Below, piece by piece: positions 1 through 9,315 of a stretch of DNA of 64,000 nt. This DNA is from Bacillota bacterium (lineage in GTDB: Bacteria; Bacillota; Clostridia; Acetivibrionales; DSM-1351). The stretch is from positions 38,178-102,177 of the forward strand of contig JAEZOA010000015.1 in NCBI GenBank assembly GCA_023441625.1, given 5' to 3'. Numbering within the stretch: position 1 is the first letter of the stretch; each line of letters starts with the position of its first letter. The notes beneath the pieces are model-generated. The model was not told where the DNA came from and ran no database searches. It was given only the letters and a program-made list of their open reading frames with translations. The position numbers and the translations under genes are program-made.

Positions 1-120
1 ATCATAAATCGACTTTTCTAGTGCTATTTCTATAATTTTCAACGTAAATCGAGCAGATTTTTATGCAAATATAACAGTTTTGGATAAGAAATCAGAAGAT
101 TGAGTCATTCAACTTAATAG

Positions 121-159
121 GTTTGTATGCTAATATTAAAGCATAGATTGAATACAAAC
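121..159. repeat. inverted repeat upstream of carbohydrate operon
   Basis: The arms GTTTGTATGCT (121-131) and AGCAT plus ATACAAAC (ending at 159) can pair imperfectly, about 100 bases before the first gene. It may be an mRNA structure or the end of an upstream transcript. No gene is visible in bases 1-259. Confidence 0.35.
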
Positions 160-164
160 TTATA

Positions 165-178
165 TTGAAAGCTTTCAA
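165..178. promoter_or_regulatory. LacI/CcpA-like palindromic operator
   Basis: The perfect palindrome TTGAAAGCTTTCAA lies about 80 bases before the first permease start. Its length and AAAGCTTT centre resemble LacI/GalR-family operators and catabolite-response elements. It differs from the CGTAAACG-type operator of the second carbohydrate locus, so the two loci probably answer to different regulators. No regulator gene for it is in the window. Confidence 0.45.
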
Positions 179-259
179 AAGTCTATTATTCTACACATTT
201 TTAAAATGTTCTATTATGTAAAGTTTCTACTGACTGGTAATTTTCGGAGGAATAATGCT

Positions 260-1222
260 ATGAAAATTTTTGCATCAAAACAAAAAAACGAAATACAAAC
301 GCATTTCAAATTGGGAGCTTATATGAAAGAGCATTATCTTATGTATTTAATGTTGCTTCCCGGACTATTCTTTTTGATAGTCTATAAATTTTTACCAATG
401 TATGGTATTACAATTGCGTTTAAGGATTATAGTATTTTCGCAGGTAATAATCCATTAGATGCAATCGCAAAAAGCGATTGGGTAGGATTAGAGCATTTTG
501 AGCGATTGTTTGCAAGTTCTTCGTTTGTCAAAGTACTTATAAACACTTTGATTATTAACGCATATAAGATTTTGTTCCTGTTCCCAATTCCAATAATATG
601 TGCGATTTTACTAAACGAAATCCGTAATAAAGTTTATCGCAGGCTGGCGCAGACTGCCATCTATGTCCCATATTTCTTCTCATGGGTTGTCACATTTGGT
701 ATTTTTTATTCCTTACTAGGTACTTATGGATTAGTAAACGGTGGGTTATCTGCGTTAGGGTTTGAAAGGATTAGTTTTTTCTCGGATACCAACGTATTCC
801 GTGGGCTGTTGGTCTTTACTGAGGGATGGAAAGAAGTCGGTTGGAATACAGTTATTTATTTGGCGGCTATCACAGGTATTGACATTTCCCTCTATGAAGC
901 GGCTCGAGTGGACGGAGCCTCCAAGCTACGTCAGATATGGCATGTAACATTGCCAGGAATAGCATCAACCATCGTTTTGATGTTAATTTTAAAGGTAGGT
1001 TATATTTTGGATACTGGATTTGAACAAATTCTTGTATTCTACAATGCAACAGTATACGACGTGGCGGACGTAATCCAAACCTATGTTTACCGTATGGGTT
1101 TAGGTCAGTCAGATTTTGCCTTAGGTACCGCGCTTGGTTTATTTAATTCGGTTGTAGCATTTATATTAATTGTTGGTGCAAATTCTATTTCTAAGAAAGT
1201 ACTTCATAGGAGTATTTGGTAA
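260..1222 (+). CDS. Sugar ABC transporter permease, LplB/UgpA type
   Basis: One of two inner-membrane permeases of a carbohydrate ABC importer. The protein (about 320 residues) has six hydrophobic segments and the EAA loop EAARVDGASKLRQIWHVTLP near residue 215, which contacts the ATPase. The ATG at 260 is chosen because GGAGG lies nine bases upstream; an upstream in-frame ATG at 206 has no ribosome-binding site. It is the first gene of a run through the kinase ending at 10839. No ATPase gene is present; LplB/YtcP systems usually share an MsmX-type ATPase encoded elsewhere. The family typically imports oligosaccharides or modified sugars; the substrate here is unknown. Confidence 0.9.
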   Translation: MKIFASKQKNEIQTHFKLGAYMKEHYLMYLMLLPGLFFLIVYKFLPMYGITIAFKDYSIFAGNNPLDAIAKSDWVGLEHFERLFASSSFVKVLINTLIINAYKILFLFPIPIICAILLNEIRNKVYRRLAQTAIYVPYFFSWVVTFGIFYSLLGTYGLVNGGLSALGFERISFFSDTNVFRGLLVFTEGWKEVGWNTVIYLAAITGIDISLYEAARVDGASKLRQIWHVTLPGIASTIVLMLILKVGYILDTGFEQILVFYNATVYDVADVIQTYVYRMGLGQSDFALGTALGLFNSVVAFILIVGANSISKKVLHRSIW

Positions 1223-1255
1223 TTGAAATGAAATATCGTGTAAGAGGTGAAAACT

Positions 1256-2152
1256 ATGTTAATGAAGAAAAAGAGTGCGGGCATCCCACTGGAAGCAAGT
1301 GAAAAGATTATGATAGCAATTTCCTACGTTGTCATGAGTATATTTGCACTGTGTGCGATACTTCCTATTTTACATGTAGTATCCAAGTCATTCAGTGGTG
1401 CATCTGCGGTTACATCGGGATCTGTGTTATTTTGGCCAGTTGATATTCAGTTTGAAACAATGAAATATGTGCTACAAGAAACTACATTTTTACATTCGCT
1501 TAAAAATACTATAATTGTTACTGTTTTAGGTACAATCATCAGTATGATAGTGACCATTACAACTGCATATCCACTATCTAAGCCCTCATTTAAAGGGCGC
1601 AGGGTCTTTATTATGCTATACATTATCAGCATGGTATTCTTTGGTGGAATAATTCCTGCATATATGGTAGTTCGTACCCTAGGTATTATGGATACATTTG
1701 CTGCGTTAATACTGCCGTTTTTTATAGTACACTTTAATATGTTCATCGTTAAGAATTATTTTGAAGGTTTGCCTGAGAGTATAGAAGAATCGGCAAAAAT
1801 GGACGGTGCCACTGATATAAGAATATTGGTATCCATTGTATGTCCAATGTCTACACCTGTATTGGCAACAGTATCTATGTTATACGCTGTAAATTACTGG
1901 AACAATTACTTCCATGCAATGATGTATACCAATAGTACCGCTATGCAGACCTTGCAGATATTTACCTATAATACTATTAGTAATACTCAGACAATTGTTG
2001 AGCGTCTTGTGGCTGGTAATTACTCTAACGTTTCCATCGATGGAATTATCGCAGCGGTAGTTGTTCTTTCACTAATTCCAATCGTTGCATTATATCCATT
2101 AGTTCAGAGGTATATGGTTCAAGGTATTACAATCGGCTCAGTCAAGGGTTGA
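1256..2152 (+). CDS. Sugar ABC transporter permease, YtcP/AraQ type
   Basis: Second permease of the importer, partner of the preceding LplB-like protein. About 298 residues with six predicted membrane spans and an EAA-like loop (ESAKMDGATDIRILVSIVCP) around residue 180. It ends GITIGSVKG, a typical C-terminus of this family. The ATG at 1256 follows AAGAGGTG with good spacing; the in-frame GTG at 1247 overlaps that site and is less likely. The gap to the upstream permease is about 33 bases, so the two are co-transcribed. Confidence 0.9.
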   Translation: MLMKKKSAGIPLEASEKIMIAISYVVMSIFALCAILPILHVVSKSFSGASAVTSGSVLFWPVDIQFETMKYVLQETTFLHSLKNTIIVTVLGTIISMIVTITTAYPLSKPSFKGRRVFIMLYIISMVFFGGIIPAYMVVRTLGIMDTFAALILPFFIVHFNMFIVKNYFEGLPESIEESAKMDGATDIRILVSIVCPMSTPVLATVSMLYAVNYWNNYFHAMMYTNSTAMQTLQIFTYNTISNTQTIVERLVAGNYSNVSIDGIIAAVVVLSLIPIVALYPLVQRYMVQGITIGSVKG

Positions 2153-2180
2153 TAAGAATTAATTTTTATCCTTATTGTAA

Positions 2181-2200
2181 TTTATCGGGAAACCGGTAAA
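2181..2200 (+). other. GAAA-tetraloop stem-loop between permease and binding protein
   Basis: TTTATCGG-GAAA-CCGGTAAA forms an 8-bp stem with a stable tetraloop, followed by an A-rich stretch and not a U-run. Such intercistronic hairpins often protect binding-protein mRNA and raise its level relative to the permeases. Confidence 0.5.
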
Positions 2201-2226
2201 AATAAAAAAAAAGAGGAAGGGAAATT

Positions 2227-3801
2227 ATGAAGAAGATTTTAGTATTGTTTCTAGCGGTAATGATGATTGTTTCTAGCTTAGCAGGTTGTGGACAGAGCGG
2301 TACTTCAACTCCAAGTGACACCTCAACTGCAGCAGTAAGCACCTCAACTGAGGCGAAAACTTTAGATGGTGAGAAGCCAAATCTTAAGTATCTTGGTTAC
2401 AATGTAAGCTTTGATCCTAACACTGATCCAATGGCAAAAGTTTATGAAGAAACAACTGGTTACAAAGTAACTTACAACGTACTACCAGCTGAGAATGCAG
2501 ATGAAAAGCTCCTTATGGAGGTTGCATCTGGTGCTGATTATGATGTAGTTAATGTTGGTGTATCTCAGTTCCAGACACTACTCTCCCAAGGCGCATTGAT
2601 GCCTCTGACAGATTTACTTAATCAGTATGGTCAGGACATCCTTAAAGGTGTAAATGATGATACTTGGAAGGCTTGTTCAGATTCAAATGGTCAAATCTAC
2701 GGTATTCCTTACAAGTATCCGTACCCAACAGAGGTAGGTACATTCATGGTAGCACGCCTCGACTTAATGAAAGCAGCTGGCATTAATGAACTCCCAACTA
2801 CAATAGACGAATTTTATAACACCCTTGTTGCTCTTAAAAAGTTCTATGGAGATAAATATATCATCTTCACCGGTCCTTTCAGAGCAGCATCTGAAGGAAC
2901 AGTTAACTGGGATATTCCACAGAGTATCACTTCTGCATTTGGCATATACAATGACTGGATGGTTGATGACAACGGTAAAGTCTACTACATGACTGAGCAT
3001 GAGAATTTCCCTAAATTGATTGAATTTATGCAAAAGCTTTCAAAGGAGGGACTCATTGATCGTGATTGGGCGGTTAACAACACAACTACAGTAAATGAGA
3101 AATTATCTGCTGGTAAGGCAATCATTGCAGCTTCAAACCGTACTGGTGTTGCTGTTACTACTCCAATCATGACAGGTAAAGACGGTCTTGGAATCAAGTA
3201 TGAAGACCTTGGTTATATTGGTGCTCTAGCAGGCTCAGATGGCACTTGCAAGTATATGAAGACTGAGTCAATTAATCAGATGACCTGTATACTTAAGAGC
3301 TCTAAGAATGCTGAGCATGTTATTAACTGGATTAACATTAAGCAGCAGAATCAGCTCTACCTTAACATAGGTGTTGAAGGTACACACTTTACCTATGATA
3401 CTGATGGTTCCATCAAACCAATTAACCCTATCTTTGCAGAAGAACGTGGAAATTCCTTCTGGTACCTAAACAGCACTGATGAGGCAGAGTTTGCAAAACA
3501 GTGGCCTTCTCGTGTTAGAAAGAGCGATGCTATGTGGGCTGCATTTGAGGTGGTTGCCATCAAAGCAGATCCAAAAATCTTTGTAGGAAATCCTTTCACG
3601 TACATGCCTTCCTTGGAGAATTACTCCAAGTACAATCAATCCTTGTTTAAGGCTACAAGCGACTTCATACTCCAGCTTATTGGTGGTACTAAGAAAATTG
3701 ATGACCTCAAAACCTTCCAGTCAGACTGGACAAATGGTGGTGGTGACAAGATAAAAACAGAAATGCAGACTTGGTATGACGAGTTCTACGGTAAAAAATA
3801 A
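2227..3801 (+). CDS. Extracellular sugar-binding lipoprotein (LipO-like)
   Basis: Substrate-binding protein of the importer, 524 residues, anchored outside the membrane. The N-terminus MKKILVLFLAVMMIVSSLAG ends in a lipobox LAGC with the lipidated cysteine at about residue 21. A Ser/Thr-rich linker follows, then a large binding fold typical of the family-1 proteins that accompany LplB/YtcP permeases. The ATG follows GAGGAAGGG. Its position after the two permeases, with a hairpin in between, is the usual order for this class. The ligand cannot be read from sequence; the downstream oxidoreductases and kinase suggest a sugar, polyol or glycoside. Confidence 0.88.
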   Translation: MKKILVLFLAVMMIVSSLAGCGQSGTSTPSDTSTAAVSTSTEAKTLDGEKPNLKYLGYNVSFDPNTDPMAKVYEETTGYKVTYNVLPAENADEKLLMEVASGADYDVVNVGVSQFQTLLSQGALMPLTDLLNQYGQDILKGVNDDTWKACSDSNGQIYGIPYKYPYPTEVGTFMVARLDLMKAAGINELPTTIDEFYNTLVALKKFYGDKYIIFTGPFRAASEGTVNWDIPQSITSAFGIYNDWMVDDNGKVYYMTEHENFPKLIEFMQKLSKEGLIDRDWAVNNTTTVNEKLSAGKAIIAASNRTGVAVTTPIMTGKDGLGIKYEDLGYIGALAGSDGTCKYMKTESINQMTCILKSSKNAEHVINWINIKQQNQLYLNIGVEGTHFTYDTDGSIKPINPIFAEERGNSFWYLNSTDEAEFAKQWPSRVRKSDAMWAAFEVVAIKADPKIFVGNPFTYMPSLENYSKYNQSLFKATSDFILQLIGGTKKIDDLKTFQSDWTNGGGDKIKTEMQTWYDEFYGKK

Positions 3802-3823
3802 ATTATAGGATATACATTTATAT

Positions 3824-3849
3824 GTAGCAGTCCCATATGGGGCTGCTAC
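3824..3849 (+). other. strong stem-loop after the binding-protein gene
   Basis: An 11-bp stem (GTAGCAGTCCC / GGGGCTGCTAC, one G-U pair) with an ATAT loop lies between the binding protein and the first FAD oxidoreductase. No U-run follows, so it is more likely a processing or stabilising hairpin, or a partial terminator, than a full terminator. Confidence 0.55.
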
Positions 3850-3887
3850 AAAACTAAATAGCGAAAGATATGATAAGGAGAAAGAGC

Positions 3888-5261
3888 ATGAGCAAAATAA
3901 ATTATACTAAAGAACTTCCTGTTTATCGTGATATAGATATTCTAGTTATTGGTGCAGGCCCTGCAGGAATTGGCGCAGCCATCTGTGCTGCAAGAAACGG
4001 TGCAAAAACCTTAGTGATTGAATCCTCCGGTTGCGTTGGCGGACAGGCAACTAATGGTCTGGTAGGCCCTTTTATGACAGCCTATGATGCAAAAAGTGAA
4101 AAGCAGATCATTAAAGGTATCTTTGAAGAGATTGTCTGCCGCTTGGTAGAAATAGGTGGTGCTATTCACCCTAGCGAAGTTAGATCCAAAACATCTCATG
4201 CAGGCTTCTATAAAGTCGGACATGACCATGTAGGACCCTTCGATCATGAAGCATTAAAAATGGTTGCTTCTGATATGATTTTAGAAGCAGGTGCAGAGAT
4301 CCTATTGCATACCCAGTTTATAGATGTTCTGAAGGAAGACGATAAGATTGTTGGTGTAGTTATTGCAAACAAGTCAGGAATATCAGTCATTCGTGCAGAA
4401 ATTATAATCGATTGTTCAGGTGATGCAGATGTGGCAGCTAGGTCTGGCGTAAATTATGAACTCGGTAACATTAATGACGGCAACATGCAGCCAGCCACTA
4501 TGTTTTTCCGCATTTCCAATGTTGATACAGAAAAAGTGAAGGCGCATATGCTAGAGCATGAGGATGAGATTCGTCCTTTCTATGGTCCATTCAGCTGGTT
4601 AATTAGAGAAAAACAGGAAGAATGGGGAGATATACCTCGTGCAGAGATATGTCTATTTGAGGATACTGAACCTGGCGAGTATCGTATAAACGTTTCTCGT
4701 ATTCTGGACATTGATGGAACCAATGCCGAGGATTTAACCAAGGCTGAATTAATTGGCATGAAGCAGGCGCATAAAATATTTGACTTTTTGAAGAAATACG
4801 CCATTGGTTTTGAAAATGCAAAGTTTATTGGTACAGCTGCTAGAATAGGTATTCGTGAAACTCGTCATATTGAAGGTTTATACAAGCTGACAGCGGATGA
4901 TGTTATAAATTGCCGTGTTCCTGAAACCTCCATCGCTGTTTTGGCAACAAATATGGATACTCACAACAGAAACGATCCAGGCGGAACATATTTTACCTTA
5001 GAGAAAGGACCTTACTTTGGTGTTCCATATACTTGCTTGGTACCAAAGGGTGTAAGTAATCTACTTGTTGCAGGACGTGCTCTCTCAGCTGATGCCATAG
5101 CAGGTTCAGCTACTCGTATGATACCTTGCTGTATTATATTCGGTCAGGCAGCCGGCACTGCAGCCGCACAAGCTATTAAGGGCGGCAAGCTCCCTGCTAC
5201 TATTGATGTAAAAGAGCTCCGTGCTACATTGAAAAAGCAAGGTGCGTTTTTAGGTGACTAA
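3888..5261 (+). CDS. FAD-dependent oxidoreductase, type A (PF12831-like)
   Basis: A flavoprotein of about 457 residues. The N-terminal Rossmann motif is DILVIGAGPAGIGAAICAAR (about residues 16-35), followed by an acidic residue ending the second strand (TLVIES). The family signatures [13 protein letters not shown] and [10 protein letters not shown] and the C-terminal FAD motif [11 protein letters not shown] are present. ATG 3888 is chosen because AAGGAG lies seven bases upstream; the in-frame ATG at 3870 overlaps that site. It is closely similar to the type A protein at 43846-45222, including the shared block GGAIHPS. The reaction is unknown for most of the family; context suggests oxidation of a sugar, polyol or derivative. 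Confidence 0.82.
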   Translation: MSKINYTKELPVYRDIDILVIGAGPAGIGAAICAARNGAKTLVIESSGCVGGQATNGLVGPFMTAYDAKSEKQIIKGIFEEIVCRLVEIGGAIHPSEVRSKTSHAGFYKVGHDHVGPFDHEALKMVASDMILEAGAEILLHTQFIDVLKEDDKIVGVVIANKSGISVIRAEIIIDCSGDADVAARSGVNYELGNINDGNMQPATMFFRISNVDTEKVKAHMLEHEDEIRPFYGPFSWLIREKQEEWGDIPRAEICLFEDTEPGEYRINVSRILDIDGTNAEDLTKAELIGMKQAHKIFDFLKKYAIGFENAKFIGTAARIGIRETRHIEGLYKLTADDVINCRVPETSIAVLATNMDTHNRNDPGGTYFTLEKGPYFGVPYTCLVPKGVSNLLVAGRALSADAIAGSATRMIPCCIIFGQAAGTAAAQAIKGGKLPATIDVKELRATLKKQGAFLGD

Positions 5262-5309
5262 TTACTTTATAGGATATTAACTATAGCTTATTTTAGGAGG
5301 TTCTTAATC

Positions 5310-6620
5310 ATGAGTTGTTCTGAATCAGTTACTTATCAAAAATCTTTACAGGTAGCAGCATACTATGATGTTGTTGTCATCGGCTCCGGTCCTGCTGGTA
5401 TTTGTGCAGCTGTTTCGGCTGCACGAATGGGAGCTAAAACCGCATTAATTGAGCGTTATGGTACTCTTGGCGGTAATTTAACTAACGGTGCAGTTGCTCC
5501 AATCCTCGGAGGTGTGTCAAGGGGAACCTTACGAGATGAGCTTATTGTTCGTCTGGGTGTTCCAGATTGTGATGAAACAGGTGTGACGCAGCAGTCCCAT
5601 GATTTTGAAAAGGCAAAGCGTGTACTTGTAGATTTTGCTCATGAAGCAGGTGTCAAATTATATCTTCAAACCCCTGTTGTTGATTCCATAATGGATGGCG
5701 ACAGGTTGACAGGCATCGTAATTTCAGAAAAGACAGGCATGAAGGTAATTAGGGCCAAAGCCTTTGTTGATGCCTCTGGTGACGGTGATGTTGCATATTT
5801 TGCAGGTGCAGAATATGAAATGGGACGTGAAGGCGATTCACTAGTACAACCTGTTACCTTGATGTTCCGTTTGCAGGGTGTCGAGGAGGATGCGTTGACA
5901 TGTATTGGTGAAATCGATTTTGTGAAGTATAAGGGTGAGAGATTTCTTGATTATACCACCAGACTTTGCGAGGAAGGTCACTTGCCGCCTCATGCAGCAT
6001 CAGTCCGTTTATTTCGTACTTCAGTGCTTGGCGAACGTGTTGTTAATACAACACAGTCAAATGGCATTTCTGCGCTGTCAATAGATGATCTAGAAAAAGC
6101 AGAACTTGACTTGCGTGCTCAGATTGATACTGTTACTGAATTTCTGCGTAAATATGTGGATGGTTATCAGAATTGTATCGTAAAAAGCTCAGCAAACACC
6201 CTGGGAGTTCGTGAGACTCGACGCTTTGTAGGAGAATACAAGCTTGATGACATGGACCTTCGTATTGGCCGCAAATTTGAGGATGTTGTTGTCCATAAGG
6301 CAAGCTTTCTTATAGATATTCATAATCCCACAGGTAGCGGACAGGCAGAAGAAGTTGAAGAGGAAGTACCTCCCTATGATATTCCTTTGCGCAGTTTGAT
6401 TCCAAAAAGAGTAGATGGACTGGTGCTTTCGGGCAGATGTATTTCAGGTACCCATCGTGCACATGCGTCGTATCGAGTTATGTCAATCTGTATGGCAATT
6501 GGTGAGGCAGCCGGTGTAACAGCTGCACTTGCAGCACATAAGGATATACTCCCCCGTGATGTAGATTTCCATGAGGTGCAAAAGGTCTTACTTGAACGAG
6601 GAGTTGAGCTCTTTGATTGA
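5310..6620 (+). CDS. FAD-dependent oxidoreductase, type B (PF12831-like)
   Basis: A 436-residue flavoprotein, second of three in this operon. It has the FAD-binding motif VVVIGSGPAGICAAVSAARM near the N-terminus, then the block ERYGTLGGNLTNG, DASGDGDVAYFAG in the middle, LGVRETRRFVGEY at about residue 300 and GRCISGTHRAHASYRVM near the end. The start has AGGAGG nine bases upstream. It is more like the type B protein at 42505-43809 than its own neighbour. Because A and B occur side by side at both loci, they may form a heteromer or act in successive steps (inference). Confidence 0.82.
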   Translation: MSCSESVTYQKSLQVAAYYDVVVIGSGPAGICAAVSAARMGAKTALIERYGTLGGNLTNGAVAPILGGVSRGTLRDELIVRLGVPDCDETGVTQQSHDFEKAKRVLVDFAHEAGVKLYLQTPVVDSIMDGDRLTGIVISEKTGMKVIRAKAFVDASGDGDVAYFAGAEYEMGREGDSLVQPVTLMFRLQGVEEDALTCIGEIDFVKYKGERFLDYTTRLCEEGHLPPHAASVRLFRTSVLGERVVNTTQSNGISALSIDDLEKAELDLRAQIDTVTEFLRKYVDGYQNCIVKSSANTLGVRETRRFVGEYKLDDMDLRIGRKFEDVVVHKASFLIDIHNPTGSGQAEEVEEEVPPYDIPLRSLIPKRVDGLVLSGRCISGTHRAHASYRVMSICMAIGEAAGVTAALAAHKDILPRDVDFHEVQKVLLERGVELFD

Positions 6621-6763
6621 CTTGAATCTAAAGCTATTAATTTAACAATATGATTATTAACACTTGCCAAGGTTCTGCTATTTATATACAGAATGTGCCA
6701 GATTCAAATTTCAGTAGGAAGTGTAAAAGAACTAAAATTGTAAAATAAAGGAGGGTCGAGTCC

Positions 6764-6813
6764 ATGCCAGTACATTAATGGAGTTTTGTGCCAAATACGG
6801 GGCATGGGTATAA
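6764..6813 (+). promoter_or_regulatory. two coupled upstream mini-ORFs
   Basis: The best ribosome-binding site in this gap (AAAGGAGGG, about 6747-6755) leads to ATG 6764, which encodes only MPVH before TAA. That stop overlaps ATG 6778 (TAATG), which encodes MEFCAKYGAWV and stops at 6813, two bases before ATG 6816 of the next gene. This is either a translational-coupling relay or the scar of a small indel. Confidence 0.4.
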
Positions 6814-6815
6814 CT

Positions 6816-8111
6816 ATGTTTATTAGTGAAATAAGTAATAAAATTCCAGTAATAGATAGCTACGATATAATTGTATGTGGAGGTGGTCCTTCTGGTATTA
6901 TTGCAGCAATTGCTGCAGCAAGAAACGGTGCAAAGACACTATTGATTGAACGTTATGGCTTTGTAGGAGGTATGGCATCAAGTGCCCTCGTTACTCCTAT
7001 AAGTATATTTAAGAAGAATAATAGGCTTATTATTGACGGAATCCCTTTTGAGCTTATGAAGAGGATAAGTGCTCTCAATGGGGCTGACGTTTCACTTGAT
7101 AGCGGAAATGTTCCGGTACATGATGAGGTATTCAAGCTGGCTGCTCAGCAATTACTTCTTGAGAGCGGTGTTACGCTGCTATATCATACTTATTTTTCAG
7201 ATTGTGTTATGAGTGATGGAAAGGTTAGTCACGTAATTGTACAGAATAAAGCAGGACGGGTGGCATATGAATGTAAGGCTGCCATTGACTGCACAGGTGA
7301 TGCGGACCTGGTTCGGGCAGCAGGATATGAAACTACCAAGGAAACCAGGCTCCAGCCTGCGTCTCTATGGTTTCAGCTTGGTGGTGTTGATACTGATGCA
7401 CTCAAGGATATATTCGCTGATGCCATAGATCAAATAATGCCTATCAGTGCTGAAATACGAGGAAGATTAAGCGAGCTTAATGAAAAGGGTGAGATGCCGA
7501 TATTTGGTGGCCCCTGGATAAGCAGACATTTCCGCGACGGCTTAGTTACTATAAATTTATTACGTGAAGGCACTGATGCAAGCTCTCCTGAACAATTTAC
7601 AAGGACTGAATGCAATATGCGAGAAAATTTGTTCAAAGTTATAAATATTATGCGCGAGAATTTTCCTGCCTTTAAGGATTGCTGGCTTTTAAAATCAGGA
7701 ACACAGACCGGGGTACGGGAAACTTATCGTATTGTCGGAATGTATCAGATGAAGACAGATGATATTTTGAATCCTAAGCCATTCAAGGACACTATTGCAA
7801 AGGGAACTCACGTAATAGATATTCACAAGCCCGATAGTATAGCACAGGACTGCATTAGCTTAAAGCAAGAGTACAATATACCTTATGGTGTTCTTGTCCC
7901 TGTAAACAGTAAAAATCTGATTACTGCCGGACGCACCATATGTTCCGATAACTCTGCTTTTGGTTCACTAAGAGTTATGGCAACCTGTATGGCAATGGGT
8001 CAGGCGGCTGGTACGGCTGCAGCCATTAGTTTACAGAATAATTGTTCCATGTGCGAAATGGACACTGAGCTTCTGGTTAAGAAATTAAAAGAACAGGGTG
8101 CTATTGTCTAA
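6816..8111 (+). CDS. FAD-dependent oxidoreductase, third paralogue
   Basis: About 431 residues. It has the FAD Rossmann motif YDIIVCGGGPSGIIAAIAAA, ERYGFVGGMASSALVTP, DCTGDADLVRAAG, GVRETYRIVGMY and the C-terminal GQAAGTAAA. Unlike the A/B pair it has no close partner at the second locus. The start is uncertain: ATG 6816 aligns best with paralogue N-termini but has only a weak GGG upstream, ATG 6804 is in frame, and the strong ribosome-binding site serves two mini-ORFs at 6764-6813. A gap of about 190 bases separates it from the type B gene. Substrate unknown. Confidence 0.78.
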   Translation: MFISEISNKIPVIDSYDIIVCGGGPSGIIAAIAAARNGAKTLLIERYGFVGGMASSALVTPISIFKKNNRLIIDGIPFELMKRISALNGADVSLDSGNVPVHDEVFKLAAQQLLLESGVTLLYHTYFSDCVMSDGKVSHVIVQNKAGRVAYECKAAIDCTGDADLVRAAGYETTKETRLQPASLWFQLGGVDTDALKDIFADAIDQIMPISAEIRGRLSELNEKGEMPIFGGPWISRHFRDGLVTINLLREGTDASSPEQFTRTECNMRENLFKVINIMRENFPAFKDCWLLKSGTQTGVRETYRIVGMYQMKTDDILNPKPFKDTIAKGTHVIDIHKPDSIAQDCISLKQEYNIPYGVLVPVNSKNLITAGRTICSDNSAFGSLRVMATCMAMGQAAGTAAAISLQNNCSMCEMDTELLVKKLKEQGAIV

Positions 8112-8223
8112 ATCATGATAACAGAATTCTAAGCATCAGGCCGAGTTTTTACCTTAAATACAATGAATTTGTTAACATAAAACAATTTGAAAAGCATCTT
8201 AAATCATACGAGGAGGAATCACT

Positions 8224-9303
8224 ATGAGCAATATACCAAAAACTATGAAAGCTTTAGTTGCATATGGCAAGGGAGATTACCGATTTGAAACAAATTATCC
8301 TACCCCAGAATGTGGCCCAGATGATATCATCATAAAAACAGAAGGTTGCGGTGTTTGCGCAAGTGACCTGAAGTGCCAACATGGAGCAGCTATGTATTGG
8401 GGTGGTGAAAACCAACCAGCATGGGTAGAACCACCCTTTATTCCAGGACATGAATTTTTAGGTTATATCGTTGAAGTAGGCCAAAATGTAAAGGATTTTG
8501 CTATTGGAGAAAGAGTTATTGCAGATCAGATTGTTCCGTGTGGTGAGTGCAAATTCTGCAAAACGGGTAGATATTGGATGTGCCAACCCCATGCAATTTT
8601 TGGGTTCCAAAAAGGAAACAACGGTGGTATGGCTGAATATGTAAGATTCCCTAAAACCGCTGTGATTTCTAAAGTTCCAGAAGAAATACCTCTAAGTGCT
8701 GCTCTATTGATTGAACCTTATGGATGTTCCAAACATGCGGTAGACAGAGCACAGATTCGTAATGATGATGTGGTAGTTATTTCTGGCTCAGGAACTCTTG
8801 GTCTTGGTATGATCACATATGCAAGAATGCAAAATCCCAAAAAATTAATAGTACTTGATATGGTTGATAAACGATTGGAAAAAGCAAAGGAATTTGGAGC
8901 AGATATAGTTTGGAACCCCTCAAAGGTAAATGTGGTGGAGGAAATTAATAAGCTAACCGATGGTTATGGCTGTGATATTTATATTGAAGCTACAGGACAT
9001 CCATCAAGTGTTGTTCAAGGGCTTAACATGATAAGAAAACTAGGACGCTTTGTGGAATTCAGTGTATTTGGGGAACCAACTACCGTAGACTGGTCAATTA
9101 TTGGCGACAGGAAGGAACTGGATATACTTGGCTCCCACTTAAGCCCATACTGCTATCCATTTGTAATTGAAAACATTCAAAATGGTAACTTAAAAACGAA
9201 TGGTCTTGTTTCAAAGTCTTTTTCAATTGAAGAATGGGAAACGGCTTTCGAATACGCTTCTGGAAAATATGGTGATTTGAAAGTTGCAATTACCTTTGAC
9301 TAA
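8224..9303 (+). CDS. Zinc-dependent alcohol (polyol) dehydrogenase, erythritol/L-threitol dehydrogenase-like
   Basis: A medium-chain NAD(P)-dependent dehydrogenase of 359 residues. The catalytic zinc ligands are visible as GCGVCASD and PGHEF; the structural zinc site is CGECKFCKTGRYWMC. The nucleotide-binding region reads GSGTLGLGMITYARM, and LDMVDKRLEKAKEFGAD suggests NAD preference. The HGAAMYWGGENQPAWVEPP insertion before PGHEF recalls the erythritol/L-threitol dehydrogenase subfamily, from memory of family sequences. The start has GAGGAGG upstream. The kinase gene follows 12 bases later, so a likely job is oxidising a polyol to a ketose that the kinase then phosphorylates. Confidence 0.82.
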   Translation: MSNIPKTMKALVAYGKGDYRFETNYPTPECGPDDIIIKTEGCGVCASDLKCQHGAAMYWGGENQPAWVEPPFIPGHEFLGYIVEVGQNVKDFAIGERVIADQIVPCGECKFCKTGRYWMCQPHAIFGFQKGNNGGMAEYVRFPKTAVISKVPEEIPLSAALLIEPYGCSKHAVDRAQIRNDDVVVISGSGTLGLGMITYARMQNPKKLIVLDMVDKRLEKAKEFGADIVWNPSKVNVVEEINKLTDGYGCDIYIEATGHPSSVVQGLNMIRKLGRFVEFSVFGEPTTVDWSIIGDRKELDILGSHLSPYCYPFVIENIQNGNLKTNGLVSKSFSIEEWETAFEYASGKYGDLKVAITFD

Positions 9304-9315
9304 AGGAGAGTTCAC

